A stretch of DNA of 64,000 nt from Baaleninema simplex PCC 7105. GTDB lineage: Bacteria; Cyanobacteriota; Cyanobacteriia; Cyanobacteriales; Geitlerinemataceae. How positions within the stretch are numbered: the first letter of the stretch is position 1; each line of letters opens with the position of its first letter. This document shows, one piece after another, positions 42,536 through 51,707 of this stretch. The stretch is from contig NZ_KB235960.1 of assembly GCF_000332355.1 (NCBI RefSeq), positions 136,301 to 200,300 of the forward strand, written 5' to 3'. The translations under genes were made by a program, and so were the position numbers. The notes under the pieces are model-generated. The model worked only from the letters and a program-made list of their open reading frames with translations, was not told the origin of the DNA and did not search any database.

Positions 42536-43492
42536 ATGACTGCCGATCTGACTCGAACTGCTCGACTACGTGCTGAAGTTGCTGCCATACCGGATTGGTT
42601 GCGCCGTCCGATCGGAAATGCCAGTGAAATCTCGACGGTACAGCGCATCGTCAAGCAGCGTCAGATTCATACAATCTGTGAGGAAGGTCGCTGTCCGAAC
42701 CGAGGGGAGTGCTACGCCAACAAAACGGCGACGTTTTTGTTGATGGGGCCGGTTTGTACCCGAGCTTGTGCGTTCTGCCAGGTGGACAAGAAACACGCGC
42801 CGATGCCTCTCGACCCGGAAGAACCCCGTAAAGTGGCTGAGTCGGTGCGGTTGTTGGGATTGCGCTACGTCGTGTTAACGTCTGTTGCGCGAGACGATTT
42901 AGCTGACGGGGGTGCTGGGTGGTTCGTTAAAACCATCGAGGCGGTTCGAGAACTCAATCCCCAGACTCAGGTAGAGGTCTTGACACCGGACTTTTGGGGG
43001 GGAACTTCAACGGAGTTTTCTACCGACGAGTTACAACGTCAGCGTATCGAAACGGTGGTTCGCGCGAAACCTGCCTGCTTTAACCACAATGTCGAGACGG
43101 TGCGACGGTTGCAGAATCCGGTGCGACGGGGCGCGAAGTACGATCGCTCTTTGGGAGTGTTGCGAACGGTAAAAGAAATCGATGCGGGGATTCCCACGAA
43201 ATCGGGGTTGATGTTGGGACATGGGGAAACCGAAGCGGAAATTCTCGAAACTCTGCGAGATTTGCGAAAGGTCGGGTGCGATCGCGTCACGTTAGGTCAG
43301 TATATGCGTCCGTCTCTCGATCGTCTTCCAGTCCAGAAATATTGGACGCCTCAAGAGTTCGATCGCCTTGGGGATTTCGCCCGTAAATTAGGGTTTTCGC
43401 AAGTGCGATCGGGGCCGTTGGTTCGCAGTTCTTACCACGCTGGAGAAGGGGAAGACGAGATCGTTGAATCCGGCGATCGCTTAGAGTTTTAA
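42536..43492 (+). CDS. lipA: lipoyl synthase (radical SAM)
   Basis: About 318 residues from ATG 42536; TTG at 42509 is less likely. LipA inserts two sulfurs into octanoyl groups on lipoyl domains. The auxiliary cluster motif [12 protein letters not shown] (Cx4Cx5C) and the radical-SAM motif CTRACAFC (Cx3Cx2C) are intact. [21 protein letters not shown] and the C-terminal conserved serine region RSSYHAGE are also present. Length is standard. It stands alone downstream of ccmO, with a 42-bp repeat in its leader. It would serve pyruvate dehydrogenase and glycine cleavage. Confidence 0.95.
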   Translation: MTADLTRTARLRAEVAAIPDWLRRPIGNASEISTVQRIVKQRQIHTICEEGRCPNRGECYANKTATFLLMGPVCTRACAFCQVDKKHAPMPLDPEEPRKVAESVRLLGLRYVVLTSVARDDLADGGAGWFVKTIEAVRELNPQTQVEVLTPDFWGGTSTEFSTDELQRQRIETVVRAKPACFNHNVETVRRLQNPVRRGAKYDRSLGVLRTVKEIDAGIPTKSGLMLGHGETEAEILETLRDLRKVGCDRVTLGQYMRPSLDRLPVQKYWTPQEFDRLGDFARKLGFSQVRSGPLVRSSYHAGEGEDEIVESGDRLEF

Positions 43493-43922
43493 AATGTTTA
43501 TTAAAAAAAATCAATGGCTCGTCAGTGAGTAAAGATTCGCAAACAATCCCCACAACTCACGTGAATTAGCGCTCTATTGACACTCCCCAGCTATCACGGC
43601 GTGGGGATTCTTCCTTCAACGATTCGACTTGCTCTGACAGGTTTGCACCAGCCAAAGTAGCGGTCAAATCTCCAGAAGCGTTCACCTCGACTGCGCTCGG
43701 TGAGCGAAGCCGAACCGAAGTTCCGGTATGCCCTACCGTACTCAAGGCAGCGTTCAGGATGTTGATGGCGGCATTGTGGTCTCTGTCTAACTCAAAACCA
43801 CACTGACAAACATGGGTTCTCGTCGAAAGAGATTTTTGAACGATCGCACCACAACTCGAACATTTTTGAGAGGTATAGGCAGGATTCACCGCCACGGTAA
43901 TCTTGCCAAACTTCTCTCCAAA

Positions 43923-44043
43923 GGCTCTTCGGAGTTTAGGGTGACAGAAAAACTAACTTCACGAGATTTCAAGGGTTTTGGCTCTCGAATTTTCAATTTT
44001 TTGTATTATGGTATACATTTATAACCACAAACTCCGAAGACCC
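43923..44043. mobile_element. ISL3-type MITE inserted in tnpB
   Basis: 121 bp with terminal inverted repeats GGCTCTTCGGAGTTT (left) and GGGTCTTCGGAGTTT (right end, reversed). It is flanked by perfect 8-bp target duplications tctccaaa at 43915-43922 and 44044-44051. Ends and 8-bp duplication match ISL3-family elements. A related end remains at 7284-7301. It is non-coding, with no transposase. Confidence 0.92.
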
Positions 44044-44100
44044 TCTCCAAATTGTTCGAGCCACTTCCTAAACTGATACCAACCCGCATCATCCCCCCAA

Positions 44101-44119
44101 CCCCCCTTTGAAAGGGGGG
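44101..44119. repeat. CCCCCCTTTGAAAGGGGGG palindrome inside tnpB
   Basis: This dispersed palindrome, with flanking aaccc and gaaggggg, lies in frame in tnpB and encodes part of PPFAPLSKGGWG. A sister palindrome CCCCCCTTGGGAAGGGGGG occurs at 61102-61120 in an intergenic region. Confidence 0.85.
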
Positions 44120-45041
44120 CGAAGGGGGGATAGTGGTTTCTCACTAGATTCCGTATCCTCACGTCTTCGTAGGCCACCAGATCGTTAGATCGGATTACGC
44201 AACGCGCCAGTCTCTTAGCGTGTTCTTCACGTTGCCGACTTATTTTGAGGTGAACTCGTCCAAGTCGATTGACGGCTTTTTTTCGGTTGGTAGAGCCTTT
44301 CTGTTTTTTGCCTACCCTTCGGTGGGCGCGTTTCAGCTTTTTCTCAGCGTTTCGGTAAAACCTCGGATTCGGTTCGCATTCTCCGTTTGAATCGGTGTAG
44401 AACTCTTTGAGTCCGACATCCAACCCCACGGTATTTCCTGACGGTTCGAGTGTTTCTCGAACCTCGACACTAACGCAGAACTGTGCGTAGTAACCGTCAG
44501 CCCTGCGAACCAGTCGAACCCGTTTGATTTGTTCTGTACTGTAAAACGCCAAATCCCAGGTTCCAACTAGCTTCAGTCGTCCGATATTCTTCTTGTCCGT
44601 AAAGACAATGTGTTTGGGGTCGAGTAACTTCCAACCTGAAGTTTTGTACTCGACGGAACGACTGTTCTTTTTGAACCTGGGATATCCTTTCTTGCCGGGA
44701 ACAGACTTGCGACAGTTTTCGAAAAAACGAGAAATTGCCGACCAAGCGCGTTCGGCTGAGGCTTGACGAGCCGTGCTGTTGAGTTCTCGGGCAAAGCCAT
44801 ACTCTCGAGCCAGGACTCGACAGTATTTGTTGAGGTCGTATTTGTTAACACCTCGGTTATCTATCCAATAGCGCAGTGCCTTGTTGCGAACGAACTGTGC
44901 AGTTCGGATCGCTTCGTCAATCGCTGCGTATTGGTGGGGTTTACCTTTGACTTTGAACTCGAGAACAAGCATCGTCGTTTGACTTGATTGTTCTGAATAT
45001 TTTAGCACAAAAAACAGGATTGTCAAAAGCCGCCCTAGAAG

Positions 45042-45113
45042 GCTTGCCCTGCTTGCCCTGCTTGCCCTGCTTGCCCTGCTTGCACTGCTTGCACTGCTTG
45101 CACTGCTTGCACT
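45042..45113. repeat. 9-bp tandem repeat (GCTTGCCCT/GCTTGCACT), 8 units
   Basis: Four GCTTGCCCT units are followed by four GCTTGCACT units, located just upstream of tnpB. Adjacent to the 14-bp array below. Confidence 0.95.
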
Positions 45114-45225
45114 GAGCTTGTCGAAGTGAGCTTGTCGAAGTGAGCTTGTCGAAGTGAGCTTGTCGAAGTGAGCTTGTCGAAGTGAGCTTGTCGAAGTGAG
45201 CTTGTCGAAGTGAGCTTGTCGAAGT
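45114..45225. repeat. 14-bp tandem repeat (GAGCTTGTCGAAGT), 8 units
   Basis: Eight perfect head-to-tail copies, ending in a degenerate gagccaagtcgaagg. There are no spacers, so this is not a CRISPR array. The tnpB frame reads through it but is not expected to be translated there. Confidence 0.95.
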
Positions 45226-45323
45226 GAGCCAAGTCGAAGGGGGCGGGGTTTTAGACCCAAATTTTTTGATAAAACTAGACCTCTGCCGAAAGAGGGAGTC
45301 GATCTCTTGTGGAGGAAAAAACG

Positions 45324-45533
45324 ATGCCTCGACTCTATCTCGGAATGCGCTATTTAGCTTGGGCTTGGCTTATCGTTCTTGGCGGTCTCATCATTCCACC
45401 GACGGGCGTAATTGCTTGCACGATTTGCTCGAATCTTGCAGCCTTCATTGTGGGGATTTTAACGATGGTATTAGGTGCTGCGGGATTAGTGACGGAGATT
45501 CGCGGTCTTCACCCGATGCGTCCAGAGCATTAG
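45324..45533 (+). CDS. small two-helix membrane protein
   Basis: 69 residues from ATG 45324, which has GGAGG 9 bases upstream; an in-frame GTG at 45309 is less likely. Two hydrophobic helices (YLAWAWLIVLGGLIIPPTGVIA and LAAFIVGILTMVLGAAGLVT) are separated by CTICSN, and a short polar tail follows. I recognise no family. A strong terminator lies about 110 bases downstream, so it is probably a real short transcription unit. The CTIC motif between the helices could bind metal or form a disulfide. Confidence 0.6.
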   Translation: MPRLYLGMRYLAWAWLIVLGGLIIPPTGVIACTICSNLAAFIVGILTMVLGAAGLVTEIRGLHPMRPEH

Positions 45534-45642
45534 GGGGTTCGATATGTTCCACTCGAGCGATCGAAGCGTCCGTCAAATGTCGAGAGTGCGAGATGACATT
45601 CGGTTCGCAAGATGTGGTATCGTCCGAGCTTAAATTTGGCTC

Positions 45643-45669
45643 AAAGGTGCTGTATGCAGCACCTTTTTT
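45643..45669 (+). terminator. intrinsic terminator
   Basis: AAAGGTGCTG-tatg-CAGCACCTTT perfect 10-bp stem (45643-45666) followed by T residues, downstream of the 69-aa membrane protein gene. Confidence 0.9.
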
Positions 45670-45702
45670 ATCGTTTGAGAGTACCGTTAAAAGAGTTTGC
45701 AA

Positions 45703-45770
45703 GGGTGCATCTCACTTTAGTAGGTTGAATTTTAAGAAGTCTTCACCACAGAGGCACAGAGGACACAGAG
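45703..45770. repeat. two dispersed repeat fragments
   Basis: gggtgcatctcacttta at 45703-45719 is a lone end of the MITE family complete at 56963-57114. ttcaccacagaggcacag through ggacacagag at 45742-45770 is the inverted core of the 50-bp repeat at 29383. Confidence 0.75.
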
Positions 45771-45939
45771 AGGGGCTTGTCGGGTTGGGAAAAACCAGTA
45801 TTTGAATTTTGTATTATATGGTTTAGCGCAAACTCTCACTCTGTAATAATTTCAAAAAATTCTTGCAAAGTAACTTTGGAAGAGCCAAATTTACATTTTT
45901 GAAATACACCCGTTGTTCAGATTTTTCGAGAGTAAGAAC

Positions 45940-46677
45940 TTAGAGTTTTCGGTAACACCGCGTTGTAATTAGATGAGGATGGAAGACTTCGAGAAAATTG
46001 GATTGCAAGACTTTAAAAAAGTTTTCTACAATTTCAGGATCGTCTAAATGGAAAGGGAACTCGTTCCCAAAGCCTTTGGAAAAATACCAGTTGACGAGTA
46101 ATTTACCGTCGTCGCTCAACAGTTTGTGGAATTGCAATAACTGCGAACTGGGATCTTTCAAATGTTCCATGACATCGAAACACATAATCGTGTCGAACGG
46201 ATCGTCATCGTCCAACGTCGAGGCCACGTGGAGTTTGTCCGACAAACCCAACTGTTCGGCTCGATAGCGGACGAACTGGCAGTTCGTGGGATTTAAATCT
46301 AAATAAAGAACCTCTCGTACCTCGGGACAAGAGGCCGCAGCGATCGCGTGGGTTCCGATACCGCCGCCGAAATCCAAAACTCGACCGTTTGCGAAATCAG
46401 CGATCAAGCGCACCATATCGCCGATATAGTCGCAGCTTTCGAGATGCCACGCCGCCAACTCGAAAATATAGGCCGTTCCCACGCGATCGCGGTAGAAATC
46501 GCCCACCAGTTCCCAATCGAAGTGCTGGCCGAGTTCGGCGACGGCGTGACGGCGTTCTTGCAGTTGAGTTTGCAGCGTCTCGCGATCGAGCTTCAAAAAC
46601 GTTTGTAAGTGATCTTCGAGATCGAAAGAATTCGTCCAGTAAGCGTCTAGAAAGTCTGGTTTCGGGGCAGTTAACAT
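45940..46677 (-). CDS. class I SAM-dependent methyltransferase
   Basis: About 245 residues from ATG 46677 (MLTAPKPDFLDAYW). The frame extends further upstream, but that leader overlaps the divergent transporter gene and is low-complexity. Motif I is VLDFGGGIGTHAIAAA, the acidic post-I residue is in VLYLDLNPTNCQFVRYRAEQLGL, and motif II is FDTIMCFDVMEHLKD. Motif III follows at LLSDDGKLLVNWYF. The substrate is unknown; the architecture is like methyltransferases of small molecules. It is divergent from the ABC binding protein, with 115 bases between starts. Confidence 0.85.
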   Translation of the reverse strand: MLTAPKPDFLDAYWTNSFDLEDHLQTFLKLDRETLQTQLQERRHAVAELGQHFDWELVGDFYRDRVGTAYIFELAAWHLESCDYIGDMVRLIADFANGRVLDFGGGIGTHAIAAASCPEVREVLYLDLNPTNCQFVRYRAEQLGLSDKLHVASTLDDDDPFDTIMCFDVMEHLKDPSSQLLQFHKLLSDDGKLLVNWYFSKGFGNEFPFHLDDPEIVENFFKVLQSNFLEVFHPHLITTRCYRKL

Positions 46678-46792
46678 AGAATGACCGACAGAGTGACTGA
46701 CACGCCAACCGCGCGATGTAGGGAGCGATCGGCTCGCTCTCGCTGGGGTTGAAGCTCTTTGACATTGTAGAGGTAGAGGGGAAGTTTGTAAG

Positions 46793-48118
46793 ATGCGATC
46801 GCCATCGAAACACGGATTGTTCGGCATCTGGTCAGTTCTCCTGTGTGGTTGGCTGCTGACGGCCTGTCAGTTCGCGGCGACGGTTCCGAACGATGTCGTC
46901 CAACTGACCCTGTGGCACGGGATCAACCCGCCTCCGAATCGGGATATTTTCAACGAATTGGTCGAGGTTTTTAACGCCGAGCATCCCCAGATCGAAGTCC
47001 GTCCCCTCTACGTGGGACAACCCGACCAACAACTCCCCAAAATCCTTACCGCCGTTGTCGGCGAGGCCCCCCCCAACCTCCTTTGGTTCGGACCGTCGAT
47101 TACAGGACAATTGGTCGAGTTGGGAGCGTTGCGTACCATTGAAGACTGGTTTGCCAATTCTCAGGCCAAAGCGAAGCTCGACCCTTCGCTGCTCGACGGA
47201 ATGACCCTAGACGGCCGCATTTGGTCGATTCCCATGGCTGCGAACAACGTGGGATTGTTCTACCGTCCGAGCTTGTTGGAAGCGGCAGGCGTGACGGAAC
47301 TTCCCGGCACCTGGGAGGAGTTGCGACGGGTGGCCGAACAACTGACTGAAGACCTCGATGGGGATGGAACGATCGATCGCTACGGCTTGTTACTGCCGCT
47401 CGGGAAAGGCGAATGGACGGTGTTCGCCTGGCTGCCCTTTTTGTACGGTACGGGAGGCGAAATTATCGACGGCGATCGCCCCAATTTGTTCAACTCCGAA
47501 GCGATCGCGGCGTTGCAGTTTTGGGCGGATTTAGTGGCTGACGGCTCGGTGGCTCTGTCGCAACCCGAGCGAGGGTACGAACTCGACGACTTTCTTAAAG
47601 GTCGCGTCGCTATGCAGTTAACCGGTCCTTGGACGCTGGGACAGTTAGAGCGAACTGGGGTCGATTACGCCGCGATACCGATTCCCGCTGGTACCGAACG
47701 GGCAACTGTGGTCGGCGGCGAACACCTGTTCGTGACTCGAACGACCCCCCGAGAAGAAAACGCCGCGTTAGAATTTCTCGATTTCGTTCTCAGCGATCGC
47801 TTTCAAATTCAGTGGGCGTTAGGAACGGGCTATCTTCCCGCCTCGCTGTCGGCCCGTCACAGCCAACAATATCGTGCTTACGTGGCCGAGCGGCCGCTTC
47901 TCGACGTGTTTCTCAAACAAATGTCCTGGGCGCGATCGCGGCCGATCTTGCCCAATTACGCTCGCCTGTCAAACAGTTTGGGACGAGCCATCGAGCAAAC
48001 CTTACTCGGACGCGATCCCGCCACTGCCCTCGAAGACGCCCAACGACGGATCGAACTCGTTTGGCCCGAGGACGCGTCCTCGAAGCCGAGCGATCGCGCA
48101 GTTCGATCGCATCACTAA
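46793..48118 (+). CDS. ABC transporter sugar-binding lipoprotein (family 1)
   Basis: 441 residues with a lipoprotein signal peptide: FGIWSVLLCGWLLTACQ, lipobox LTAC with acylated Cys about 26. A family 1 solute-binding fold follows (LTLWHGINPPPNRDIFNELVEVFNAEHPQIEV; TWEELRRVAEQLTEDLDGDG; GRVAMQLTGPWTLGQLERTGVDYAAIPIP; VVGGEHLFVTRTTPREENAALEFLDFVLS). Family members bind maltodextrins, trehalose, sucrose or glucosylglycerol. No permease or ATPase gene is adjacent. Sucrose synthase lies 670 bases downstream on the same strand, so a disaccharide such as sucrose is a plausible but unproven ligand. Confidence 0.88.
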   Translation: MRSPSKHGLFGIWSVLLCGWLLTACQFAATVPNDVVQLTLWHGINPPPNRDIFNELVEVFNAEHPQIEVRPLYVGQPDQQLPKILTAVVGEAPPNLLWFGPSITGQLVELGALRTIEDWFANSQAKAKLDPSLLDGMTLDGRIWSIPMAANNVGLFYRPSLLEAAGVTELPGTWEELRRVAEQLTEDLDGDGTIDRYGLLLPLGKGEWTVFAWLPFLYGTGGEIIDGDRPNLFNSEAIAALQFWADLVADGSVALSQPERGYELDDFLKGRVAMQLTGPWTLGQLERTGVDYAAIPIPAGTERATVVGGEHLFVTRTTPREENAALEFLDFVLSDRFQIQWALGTGYLPASLSARHSQQYRAYVAERPLLDVFLKQMSWARSRPILPNYARLSNSLGRAIEQTLLGRDPATALEDAQRRIELVWPEDASSKPSDRAVRSHH

Positions 48119-48784
48119 CTTTGCCTTAGTGGTACATAAAAGTCCTGAAACCCTTGTGAGAAAAGATATCGCCGTATTAAAGGGTTGCCCGCAAAATCCC
48201 AGATCGGTAAATGGCTGCCGGAGATCCCTGGCAGTTTGGAGATGCCGGGGATCTGGTTCGAGTTCCATAACATATTTCATGTATTTTGTAAATCCCCGAT
48301 CTCGAAAAGTTTTCTGCACCACTGAGCTAACTTTGCATTTCTTTAACAATTTCTAATAAGACTTCACAAATTATTAACACATCAATATCGATCGCCATCG
48401 AAAAAATTCGGTAAGGTTAAACATAGGTGCGTTTGTCTACTGTATCGTCGTGTCTGCTTGAAAAAACACCAGTTCGCAAGTCGATCTGACGGGAAAACGC
48501 GAACAATTGGGAAACTTTTGTCCCAATCGGACTGCTGCTTAAATCCTAGCGCGTCAAGTTGCACTGCGATCGCCCGCACGGGCAACCCGCCTCCTCTAGC
48601 AGCTCGCTTCACCGATCCCGACACCGATCGTTTCGCTGTCCGCGCGATCGCCACATCCAAGACGAAACGTTATTTTGTGGGTTTCTAGCATCACTGAAAC
48701 CCTCTCAGGCAATCTTCTGAAATTCAGTCGAACGCCCGAGTCTTTCTCTCCTACTCATCTCATTTGCGATTAGGGAATTCATTC
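48119..48784. other. long intergenic region upstream of susA
   Basis: About 665 bases with no supported gene. It contains the third GATCCCCGG hairpin repeat (48223-48253). Short open frames here (48458-48688) have no recognisable features. It presumably holds the susA promoter. Confidence 0.5.
48223..48253. repeat. post-gene hairpin repeat (GATCCCCGG type), copy 3
   Basis: gatccctggcagtttggagatgccggggatc, an imperfect palindrome about 105 bases after the transporter gene stop. Confidence 0.7.
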
Positions 48785-51205
48785 ATGTCTTATTTTATTG
48801 ACGCCGTTCTCAAGAGTGACGAAAAAATCGAACTTCGCCAATTTCTCCACGAACTTAGAGCCAAAGACCAGCGTTACTTACTGCGTAACGACATCGAACG
48901 CGCCTTTACCGAGTACTGTGAAGATCACGAAAAATCCGAAGCGTTCCAGCACGTCTCGAACCTCGGAAAACTGATCTTCTACACCCAAGAAATCATCGTC
49001 GAGGACGAAAGTGTCTGCGCGATCGTGCGTCCGAAAATTGCTTATCAAGAAGCCTTTCGGATTCACGAAGACTTCACCTACGACAAAATGACGGTGCAAG
49101 ACCTTCTCGACACGCGCGATCGCTTCGTCGATCGCTACAAGCCCCAAGAAGGAGACGTTTTCGAGATCGATTTCGAGCCGTTTTACGACTATTCCCCCAC
49201 CATCCGCGACCCAAAAAACATCGGAAAAGGGGTGCAGTTTCTCAACCGCTACCTCTCGAGCAAACTGTTCCAAGCTCCGCGACAGTGGAAAGAAACCCTG
49301 TTTCAGTTTCTCAGCCTCCATTCCTACAACGGCTTGAAACTGATGATCAACCCCCGAATCGGGAGCTGGGAACAACTGAGCGATCGCGTCAAACAGGCGA
49401 TCGGCTTCGTCAGCCAACGCCCTGAAAACGACCCCTACGAAAACTTCCGCTTCGACCTCCAAGACATGGGATTCGAGCCGGGATGGGGAAATACCGCCAA
49501 CCGCGTCCGCGAAACCCTCGAAATCCTCGACGAACTGATCGACTCTCCCGACGATAGCGTTCTCGAAGGCTTCCTCTCGCGGATTCCCATGATTTTTCGG
49601 ATCGTCTTGGTGTCCGTTCACGGCTGGTTCGGTCAAGAAGGCGTCCTCGGTCGTCCCGACACCGGCGGTCAAGTGGTCTACGTCCTCGACCAAGCTCGCA
49701 GTCTCGAAAAACAACTGCAAACCGAACTCCAACAAGCCGGTTTGGACGTACTCGGCGTTCACCCCAAAGTGATCGTCTTGAGCCGGTTGATTCCCAACGC
49801 CGACGGAACCCGCTGCAACGAACGGCTCGAAAAAATCTGGGGAACCGACGACGCCTGGATTTTGCGCGTTCCCTTCCGCAAATTCAACCCCAACGTCACA
49901 GACAACTGGATTTCTCGCTTCGAGATCTGGCCGTATCTAGAAACCTACGCCATCGACGCCGAAAAAGAACTGTTAGTGGAGTTTAAAGAGAAACCCGATC
50001 TGATCGTCGGGAACTACTCCGACGGAAACATCGTGGCGTTTTTACTGTCCCGCCGCTTGAACGTGACCCAGTTCAACGTGGCTCACGCCTTGGAAAAATC
50101 CAAATATCTGTTTAGTAACTTGTACTGGCAGGATTTGGAAAACCAATATCATTTCTCGCTGCAATTCATCACCGATTTAATTTCGATGAACGCAGCCAAC
50201 TGCATTATCAGCAGCACTTACCAAGAAATCGTCGGACGCACCGATAGCGTGGGTCAGTACGAATCGTACCACTGCTTTACGATGCCGGATTTGTACCATG
50301 TGGTGACGGGTATCGAACTGTTCAGTCCGAAGTTTAACGTGGTGCCGCCGGGAGTCAACGAAAACATTTATTTCCCCTACACCCGTCAAGAACAGCGGGT
50401 TCCCGACGACGCCGAACGGCTCGAAGAGTTGCTGTTTACCCTCGACGACCCCTCCCAGGTGTACGGGAAATTAGACGACCCGAGCAAACGGCCGCTGTTT
50501 TCAATGGCTCGACTCGATCGCATCAAGAATTTGACGGGACTTGCTGAATGCTTCGGACAGAGCAAAGAACTCCAAAAACACTGCAACTTGATTTTGGTCG
50601 CGGGGAAACTGCGGGAAGACGAATCGAACGATCCCGAAGAAATCAGCGAAATGCGGAAGCTCTACGAAATTATCGATCGCTACGAGCTACACGGAAAGTT
50701 TCGCTGGTTGGGGGTGCGTCTGCCCAAAACCGACTCCGGGGAAGTGTACCGCGTCATCGCCGACCGTCGCGGCGTGTTCGTCCAACCGGCGTTGTTCGAG
50801 GCGTTCGGTTTGACGATTCTCGAAGCAATGATTTCGGGAATTCCCACCTTCGGGACGCAGTTCGGGGGACCGCTCGAAATTATTCAAGACCGGGTCAACG
50901 GTTTCTACATCAACCCGACGAACCTCGAAGAAACGGCGCAGAAGCTGATCGATTTCGTCACCAAATGCGAACAAAACCCCGATTACTGGCTGGAGATTTC
51001 TCGTAAAGGGATCGATCGCGTGTACACCACCTACACCTGGAAGATTCACACGACGCGGCTGTTGTCGATGGCGAAAACCTTTGGATTCTGGAACTACTCC
51101 TCCAAGGAAAATCGCGAAGATATGATGCGTTATATCGAGGCGTTGTTTTACTTAATCTACAAGCCTCGGGCGCAGGCACTGCTCGAAGACCATATGCAGC
51201 GGTAA
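48785..51205 (+). CDS. susA: sucrose synthase
   Basis: 806 residues from ATG 48785 (MSYFIDAVLKSDEKIELRQFL); an earlier in-frame start at 48764 would add 7. It is a GT-B glycosyltransferase (GT4) that reversibly cleaves sucrose with UDP or ADP to fructose and a nucleotide sugar. The N-terminal regulatory region covers about 1-260. The donor-site signature is VSVHGWFGQEGVLGRPDTGGQVVYVLDQARSLE. NVAHALEKSKYLFS supplies the catalytic His region, MARLDRIKNLTGLAECF the basic pair, and LFEAFGLTILEAMISGIPTFGTQFGGP the E-x7-E motif. Length matches plant and cyanobacterial enzymes. It links sucrose turnover to glycogen or polysaccharide synthesis. Confidence 0.97.
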   Translation: MSYFIDAVLKSDEKIELRQFLHELRAKDQRYLLRNDIERAFTEYCEDHEKSEAFQHVSNLGKLIFYTQEIIVEDESVCAIVRPKIAYQEAFRIHEDFTYDKMTVQDLLDTRDRFVDRYKPQEGDVFEIDFEPFYDYSPTIRDPKNIGKGVQFLNRYLSSKLFQAPRQWKETLFQFLSLHSYNGLKLMINPRIGSWEQLSDRVKQAIGFVSQRPENDPYENFRFDLQDMGFEPGWGNTANRVRETLEILDELIDSPDDSVLEGFLSRIPMIFRIVLVSVHGWFGQEGVLGRPDTGGQVVYVLDQARSLEKQLQTELQQAGLDVLGVHPKVIVLSRLIPNADGTRCNERLEKIWGTDDAWILRVPFRKFNPNVTDNWISRFEIWPYLETYAIDAEKELLVEFKEKPDLIVGNYSDGNIVAFLLSRRLNVTQFNVAHALEKSKYLFSNLYWQDLENQYHFSLQFITDLISMNAANCIISSTYQEIVGRTDSVGQYESYHCFTMPDLYHVVTGIELFSPKFNVVPPGVNENIYFPYTRQEQRVPDDAERLEELLFTLDDPSQVYGKLDDPSKRPLFSMARLDRIKNLTGLAECFGQSKELQKHCNLILVAGKLREDESNDPEEISEMRKLYEIIDRYELHGKFRWLGVRLPKTDSGEVYRVIADRRGVFVQPALFEAFGLTILEAMISGIPTFGTQFGGPLEIIQDRVNGFYINPTNLEETAQKLIDFVTKCEQNPDYWLEISRKGIDRVYTTYTWKIHTTRLLSMAKTFGFWNYSSKENREDMMRYIEALFYLIYKPRAQALLEDHMQR

Positions 51206-51260
51206 CACCATCTGAGTTCAGAGACTCGGTGTCTGGCGAAATATCGGGTTTCTCAGTCGT

Positions 51261-51620
51261 TTACCGCCAGCGATTGGGAGACCCGCACACCAAGCCCACG
51301 ACGGACATCATCGTTCCGGGGCCTTCACGGCGATCGGCTCGAGCGGGTATGGCATCGCCCCACTGGCCGTTCGTGATGTTGCGAACCGTTACGTTAGGGC
51401 AGTACACCCGATAGGTACGCCTCCAAGTTCGAGCGACGTGGGGCGGTTCGGGACTGTTCTGATACACCGTAAAATCGACGATATACAATCCCGGCTCGTC
51501 TTGGGGAACGGCACGGGTTAGGAAAAGCCCCGAGGGAGTTGCCGAGGCGAGACTCGACAGACCGAGAGAGAACAGAACGGGCATGGAAACCCACAGGATT
51601 TTTGAAGGGTTGAGGGACAT
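51261..51620 (-). CDS. small exported hypothetical protein
   Basis: 119 residues with an N-terminal signal peptide (ILWVSMPVLFSLGLSSLASA, cleavage ASA-TP). The mature part is beta-rich with two or three cysteines (YRVYCPNVTVRNI, GLVCGSPNRW) that could form a disulfide. No family is recognised. It is convergent with susA and about 90 bases downstream of the SH3-like gene on the same strand, so the two may be co-transcribed. Confidence 0.6.
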   Translation of the reverse strand: MSLNPSKILWVSMPVLFSLGLSSLASATPSGLFLTRAVPQDEPGLYIVDFTVYQNSPEPPHVARTWRRTYRVYCPNVTVRNITNGQWGDAIPARADRREGPGTMMSVVGLVCGSPNRWR

Positions 51621-51707
51621 TCGATCGACCTCTCAATTCAGATTCAAGATTAGAACGTTCGGTAGAATCCCCTCGATATTTGGTGGCGATCCGAATCGAT
51701 CGCGAGA

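Larger units (their letters stand above)
43566..44972 (-). pseudogene. tnpB: TnpB-type RNA-guided endonuclease gene, disrupted by a MITE
   Basis: From ATG 44972 the first frame gives 317 residues: MLVLEFKVKGKPHQYAAIDEA, RuvC-I GLDVGLKEFY (Asp185) and RuvC-II LVAYEDVRIRNLV (Glu269). It ends prematurely at EGLRSLWL because a 121-bp MITE (43923-44043) sits in the gene. Beyond it the frame resumes (43566-43895) with AVNPAYTSQKCSSCG, CQCGFELDRDHNAAINIL (zinc ribbon and RuvC-III Asp). Removing the MITE and one 8-bp duplication restores QFGEKFGKITVAVNP. A palindromic repeat also adds about a dozen residues in frame (PPFAPLSKGGWG, about 282-293). No tnpA is present. The structured 3' end and right flank, where TnpB guide RNAs arise, are still recognisable (CCCCACGCCGTGATAGCTGGGG at 43581-43602). 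Confidence 0.9.

Noticed and set aside
45042-45225. Tandem arrays considered as a CRISPR
   Set aside because: Units are 9 or 14 bp and contiguous with no spacers, and no cas genes are present.
44972-45260. N-terminal extension of tnpB through the tandem repeats
   Set aside because: The extension translates repeat DNA (SLRQAHFDKLTS units); the ATG at 44972 gives the family N-terminus.
48878-49762. A 294-residue open frame antisense to susA
   Set aside because: It is complementary to a highly conserved enzyme gene and shows no protein family features.
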